Source: Spirodela intermedia (lineage: Eukaryota; Streptophyta; Magnoliopsida; Alismatales; Araceae). From it: DNA of 64,000 bases. This document shows, one piece after another, positions 55,675 through 64,000 of the stretch; positions within the stretch are counted from its first letter, which is position 1; each line of letters begins with the position of its first letter. The notes below the pieces were generated by a model that ran no database searches, was not told where the DNA came from, and saw nothing but the letters and a program-made list of their open reading frames with translations. Both the position numbers and the translations under genes were made by a program. The stretch spans positions 4,811,411 through 4,875,410 of the forward strand of contig LR746278.1 of the NCBI GenBank assembly GCA_902729315.2, written 5' to 3'.

Positions 55675-58600
55675 AGCAGTATCAGTTTGTGGCAGCCAGA
55701 AGGAGTTCTACAGTCCACTGCTGAAAGCGATCACAAACCTCTCCGGAATATTTTCTTACAGATGTAAGACCTTCTGAGGCTGAGGGAGCCCAGAGCTAAG
55801 ACACTGCTGGCTGGAGTTTTGTGTAAGATTTATGGAGGGGAACTAATGTAGACAAACTTGAATTGATTCTTTCACCAATTCGTTTAAAAAACAATGTTTT
55901 CCGTCATTATAAATCTAATAAATTAAAATGTGTTATTTCGCAAAGACCCTAGTGACTAGAGCTTAAATTAGAAACGAGCTTCATACTAGTTTCAAGTTTT
56001 TCAGAATAACTCTGCAAAAATATGTATTTCACATAAATAATCATGTAATTAAAGGGTCATTAGGCAAAGTTGAAGCATGGTCTTCCTCTCCATCCTCCGT
56101 GAGGGGGAAGCAGTTCATTCCTGAACCGATTCTCACGGTTGGAATGGCCCATTTTGGGGCACCAGGTGAAATGGAAACAGCCGATAACAGTCAGACCATT
56201 TCATGCTGACGGAAGAAGAAACCGCCGGGTTGACCATTTCAAATGGTTGAGGGCCCATCTCCCAATGAGGCTCCAGGTGCGAAGGCATTTATTGGGTGGT
56301 GAGTGCTTGAAAGCGGAAGATAAGGATTTTATTCCTTTGTTCTTCGTGAGAGCTATTCTATATTCTTATTTTATATAGTGGAGCTAAGGTCATCGTCTGT
56401 GAACATAGGAGGCTAACCTTCACCAAATAAAAATCTCAGTGTCAATGCTCTTGTTGTGAGTTGATCTATTTCTTCTTTCTTACTTCAAGTTACATGGATC
56501 GATTGAGCAGTGTTCTAGAAATTCATTTTGGGCCTTTGCTCTAACAAAAGTCTTTTGTGTGACTTGAAGAGACTCTTTGGTGCCAGCATGACGGCTAAGG
56601 TCAACATGGGGAGAGAACTGATGTAGGTCAACCTTAACCCCATAACAGTATCACTTTCATCATAAGACTATCCTAATGACCTCGTCACTGAGAGAAGAGT
56701 AACCCACCCATGTGGGTCTCTTACTACTATCTTTCCTTCAATTGAAGAACTTCATGATTTTTTTATTTCCTTGGTCACATATATTGTAACGTCTCTATCA
56801 ACCTTACCAGCCTACCATTTAATAAAAAATTCTAGTTGGTCACAATGGCAATATATGAAAACCTGAAGTCATCAAGATTAATTAGTAAATAATAACGAAG
56901 AGAATAAATTGAAATTAGGGTCATGGGTAATTAATGGCTGTAAAAAGTCATCAGCAAGAGGTCTTGATATACCTTGCACAGGAGACCATCATTCCTAGTT
57001 TTCCTGCCCTGTCCTCGTCATTTATTACTCATCTCTACCCCTTTTTCTCGTCCTTCCCAGCTGTTCTCTCTCTCTCTCTCTCTCTCTTATTTTCCGTTCT
57101 CCTCCGTCCGTGCAACTCATCACTTGTAACCTTTGTGTACACAGCTGACCACAACTTGTTTATCCACTCGTGCAGTGAAACAAGTCTTTGGAAATTGAAT
57201 GCTTAAAGAGTTGATGTCCACATGAGGAATCCTACATTGTAATTGAAATTTACAACCACTCCATTCAATCATTAGACTGATTTGATGCCCTCTTCTTCAA
57301 GCCAAACATATGGTGCCCCTAATTTTTGGATGGAATTATTGCTCCATGAGAAATCAATGTGCATTTTATTGGTTAAGAAACAAAAAAAGGAATGCACAGG
57401 ATTTACGTAGTTCACGTTCAGAGGAACCTCCTATGTCGATGGTTGCACACCGATCAAGATTCCTCTAGAGATCGTCTCTGAAAACCCCCCAGCAGTAAGA
57501 AGTCTTCACATACCCTAATTACATGAGAGGAGGGTGCACCCTCATCTTAAAGATCAGATGAAGGACAAAGGACATCTGTCTCTGAAAATCATAACTTCCT
57601 TGATGACCGGATGAAATGGATACTCGCCACAAGGACCATTAGAACCCAACATGGCCCAATAAGAGATCAGTTTCCACGATTCCAACAGCTTATAAATTGA
57701 TTCAATATCTATGAAATTCTTTTATTTTTCATATTCTCGATAGAAATTTTCTTGATGACTCAAAAATGAAATGGTTTGTGATATATGATGACTGGTAGGT
57801 ATCATCTTTCACAACTTATCTCATATTATAACCAGACGCACACACACAATGGATGTGTTGTGGAAAACAAAAGAGTACAAATGCTTATAGACGAATCACA
57901 AGATACTCTACCCGGCAAGTAAAGATGTGCCCAACGAATCACAAACAAATGAATGGATATGATAGGATAGAATACAAATGGAAAAGCATGAAGAAATGAT
58001 GCATCAGGAATTATGCGGTTTAGAGAAATCCTGCTATGTCTGAACAGATCTAAAGAGATTTATTTAAGTTTATGAACACACAAAAAGAGAACCTTACAAG
58101 ACGACTATATCTCTTTCATTAATAGGATGTTAAACAAATCGTACTCTTCAAAATCATGCTTTCAAATAAACCTTCCACTATTGAAAGACGCTCATCCACC
58201 AAAACAAGTTGAATCACTCCCAGTTCATTGTCTTCCATTCCTCCTCTCCTCTTTTGTCTCTTAGTGTGTGTGTGTGTGTGTGTGTGTGTCTGAGAGAGAG
58301 AAAGAGAGAGCAAAATGTTCCATATTTTTCTACATTCCATAGAAGAAGCCACCCATCATGTTGTCCCTACCCTTTTCATATTGGAGGATAGAGGTATAGA
58401 AAGAGAGAGAAATGGATGTGAGTTGGTGAGTTAGTTAGGACTTGCCTTATCTTTCATTGGCTGTTTCCTGAAAATTAGGAACCCAATATCCACTTTGACA
58501 AGTCAACAACAATGTGAGGGAGACTTAGATTTTTATTAAAAACATATAAAGATGGAGAAAATGAGCACTAAAATGAAAAACGAAGCCATATAACCTAAGT

Positions 58601-60926
58601 CGAGACTCCCATTAACAAGGATCTTAGAGTGATGAGTAAACTAGTGATCTAATGCATGCTCTCCTATCTTCAATGATAAAGATAATATAGTTTCAACATC
58701 CTTATTGTGATAATTGAAGATAATTGCAGTTGCAAGGGTGAATAAAAGATAAATCTAAGAACTTAAAACTATCAGAATTCTAGTAATGTTATTTATTTTG
58801 CTACTTGGGTTGTCATTTTGAATATATATTAACTTAGTAACTAATAAGTCTTCATTATCATGAGTTAATAATTAATTAATAATATATTTTAAGCCTTAAA
58901 TTATGATAAATAGAATTATATTTCTGTTAAATTGAAAAGTAGATTTGAGTTGATTAATGTGATATTTTGACTAAATATGTGATTTTAAGAGAATTTATAT
59001 AATTTTTATTATCATATTTTTGAGATAAAATAAGAATAGAATAAAATAAAATAAATAAACAAATAGCGAAAAAGGGAGACCCATTGGCCAATTGGGCTTG
59101 CATGAAAGTCGGAGGCACAATTGAGGAACCATGAGCTAAGGGCATGAGTGACTAAGGGACCCACATAGAGCATGTGTGTTGCTTTCCTTCCACGTCCCAA
59201 GGGCTAGCTGGTCATGGGGCAAGGAGCATTTGTACACATGTGTATAAGGGTGGACCACTTGGCTTAGCCCTCTCCCCAAATGGTCTTAGCCATTTGTTTA
59301 TGGGAGAGGGAACTCAAATCTAAAAAATAGTATTACTATATATATCTCTCAAACATTAAGAAATAATTGATGTGAGACTAAACTCATAATAGAGTCACAA
59401 TTAAGTTTTATATATTTTTATACCTAAAATAACCCTGATTTATGAGAAGTAAATATCCTTATGCCATCATTGGGCAATGATATTTACATATTTATCTAAT
59501 TCTCTCTTATGTAGGTGGGTGACCGACGAAGGTTTGAAACCCACAAAAGCTAAATTTCACATCTTTTACTTATTTAACTCCTAATTTTTTATAAAGTATT
59601 GGTCAATGATTGTACATAAATCAATAAAAAAATGATCAGCACTATTTGTGGATCATTGTTAGCAACTAACCTAAGATTTTGAATACAAAAAGTATATATT
59701 GTTCAAGAAAATTATCTATGATTAATCAATGAACAAGCTGCTATTGAGAAAAAGAAGATCTAGCAAGAGATGAGTCGCTACCTTCTTAAAGCATACTAGA
59801 TATGATTAAGAGCTTACTTTTGCTGTGCATACTTTAGAATGAAAGTATTTAAGATGCATCTCACTTTCATTTAGGTTACCTCCGTCGGGTGATAGTTGCT
59901 AAAGATTTAAAAGTTGTTGAATTTCTATTTTGCCAAGTGACAATTATTGAAGACAATTTATTGACTCATTTCATTCATTTTTAACTTACAAAAAATGGTC
60001 TAAAAATTACTCACATCGTCCAAGTCCAAAGAGAGTCTTTGAGACCATAGATATTATATAATAATCTTTTTAAATACTCATAATTCTAATGAATGTCATC
60101 AAAATGCCAAAGCTCTACCTCTCCTCTTTAAAATATAATTTTACTTAAATTAGTAAGATTTTGTGTGATTCAAGTTTCAAAATTATTCTTTATTAGATGA
60201 TGATGTTTTTGACTTTTACAAATTTTAACTTGATCAATTAAATCATTTGTAATCATTTACACAAGAATTATTAGATTGTACTTTATTTCCACCCATATTA
60301 CATATGTCAAGGCATTAATGTCATCTTGATGTCCGCAACAAAAGTTATTTTTTGTGAATTTTTAATATATTTATCTTCATTGTTTACTCTAAAAATCGTA
60401 AAATCATATTCTTTGAAAAAAAATTGGAAGTTTTTTTGATATTATCTTACATTTTTATGATCAACTTAAAAATTTTATATTATTTTTTGAGCTTTTATTG
60501 AAGTATAAATGATATATATGTGCTGAAATATTTCTAAAAATCTAAAAATTAATATTTTTTGGTTTTCTAAATTTAAGATTTATGTGATTTATACATATTG
60601 ATTAAACTATGTCAGCAACCCTTGATGCTGAAAAACTAATTCTTCGTCCTTGCTAACTTCTTGATAATCATATCTCACAATTCAATAATTCTGTAATTTT
60701 AAATGATATTTCTTAGAATAGAAAAATTATTTTGGGCTATTAATGTTGTATTTTTCTCCACAGGCGATGGTATTTTCCTATGCTACCTGGGGCAATGAGA
60801 CTTTAGAAATCAGTGTTACGACATCTCTGCGAACTCATTTAGATCAGTGAAGATTAAGCACTTGTAGGTAAAAAAAAGCGAACAAAAAATAGGAGCTATA
60901 TCGTTCGACAAGGAACACGTTGCATC
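55675..60926. other. 5.3-kb intergenic region between the two receptor-kinase copies
   Basis: Mostly AT-rich and without recognisable genes. It contains a (CT)n run at 57066-57087 and a (GT)13 run at 58264-58289. A stretch near 57360-57500 with 'ggatttacgtagttca' resembles a common plant Copia LTR phrase, and a GC-richer block at 59060-59300 may be another LTR fragment; neither has a partner or coding sequence. The two flanking genes point toward each other, so both 3' UTRs lie here. Confidence 0.5.
58264..58289. repeat. (GT)13 microsatellite
   Basis: Thirteen uninterrupted GT units, followed by a short GA-rich stretch. Confidence 0.95.

Positions 60927-64000
<3,074 letters not shown>

Overview
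The window is nuclear DNA of a flowering plant. The genes are plant types (CDKE/CDK8, a plant DCAF4-like WD40 protein, G-type lectin receptor kinases, an arginine-carrier-like mitochondrial carrier). Introns are AT-rich with GT-AG borders, some genes are GC-rich and intronless, and Copia and Gypsy LTR retrotransposon debris is dense. A non-grass monocot is possible from the GC-rich intronless genes beside AT-rich introns, but the sequence does not settle it.

Layout. 1-6020 (+): the last 14 coding exons of a CDKE1/CDK8 kinase whose start lies off the left edge. 7247-12526: a decayed minus-strand Copia element with another element, bearing four ~113-bp tandem repeats, nested inside one LTR. 12586-12943: a ~360-bp almost pure purine (GA-rich) tract just before the next gene. 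13225-28723 (+): a 12-exon DCAF4-like WD40 gene. Its 6.4-kb fourth intron holds a short LTR element carrying intronless, decayed pieces of three unrelated host genes: a HAT3.1-type PHD/homeobox gene, an alpha-mannosidase and an LRR receptor kinase. 29017-30753 (-): an intronless WRNIP1/MGS1-type AAA+ ATPase. 31857-39571 (+): an eight-exon mitochondrial carrier of the BAC1 (arginine/basic amino acid) type, with a Copia remnant in intron 2.

40034-42750 is a cluster of small or broken gene copies: a stand-alone cathepsin-propeptide (I29) protein, a frameshifted NAD(P)-binding (atypical SDR) pseudogene and a CAF1 deadenylase pseudogene. 42757-51740 is retrotransposon-rich: Copia gag, one LTR, Copia pol, a 334-bp near-perfect inverted repeat sitting exactly between Copia integrase and a Gypsy gag, then LTR-like sequence. 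52078-55674 (+) is a G-type lectin receptor kinase pseudogene. 60927-64000 (-) is a tail-to-tail, apparently intact paralogue running off the right edge.

The genes do not form a pathway; they are independent housekeeping or signalling loci. The most unusual item is the multi-gene-capturing LTR element in the DCAF4-like intron (16198-20454), comparable in design to maize Bs1. All exon borders come from reading splice signals and reading-frame continuity by eye; no alignment or database search was run.
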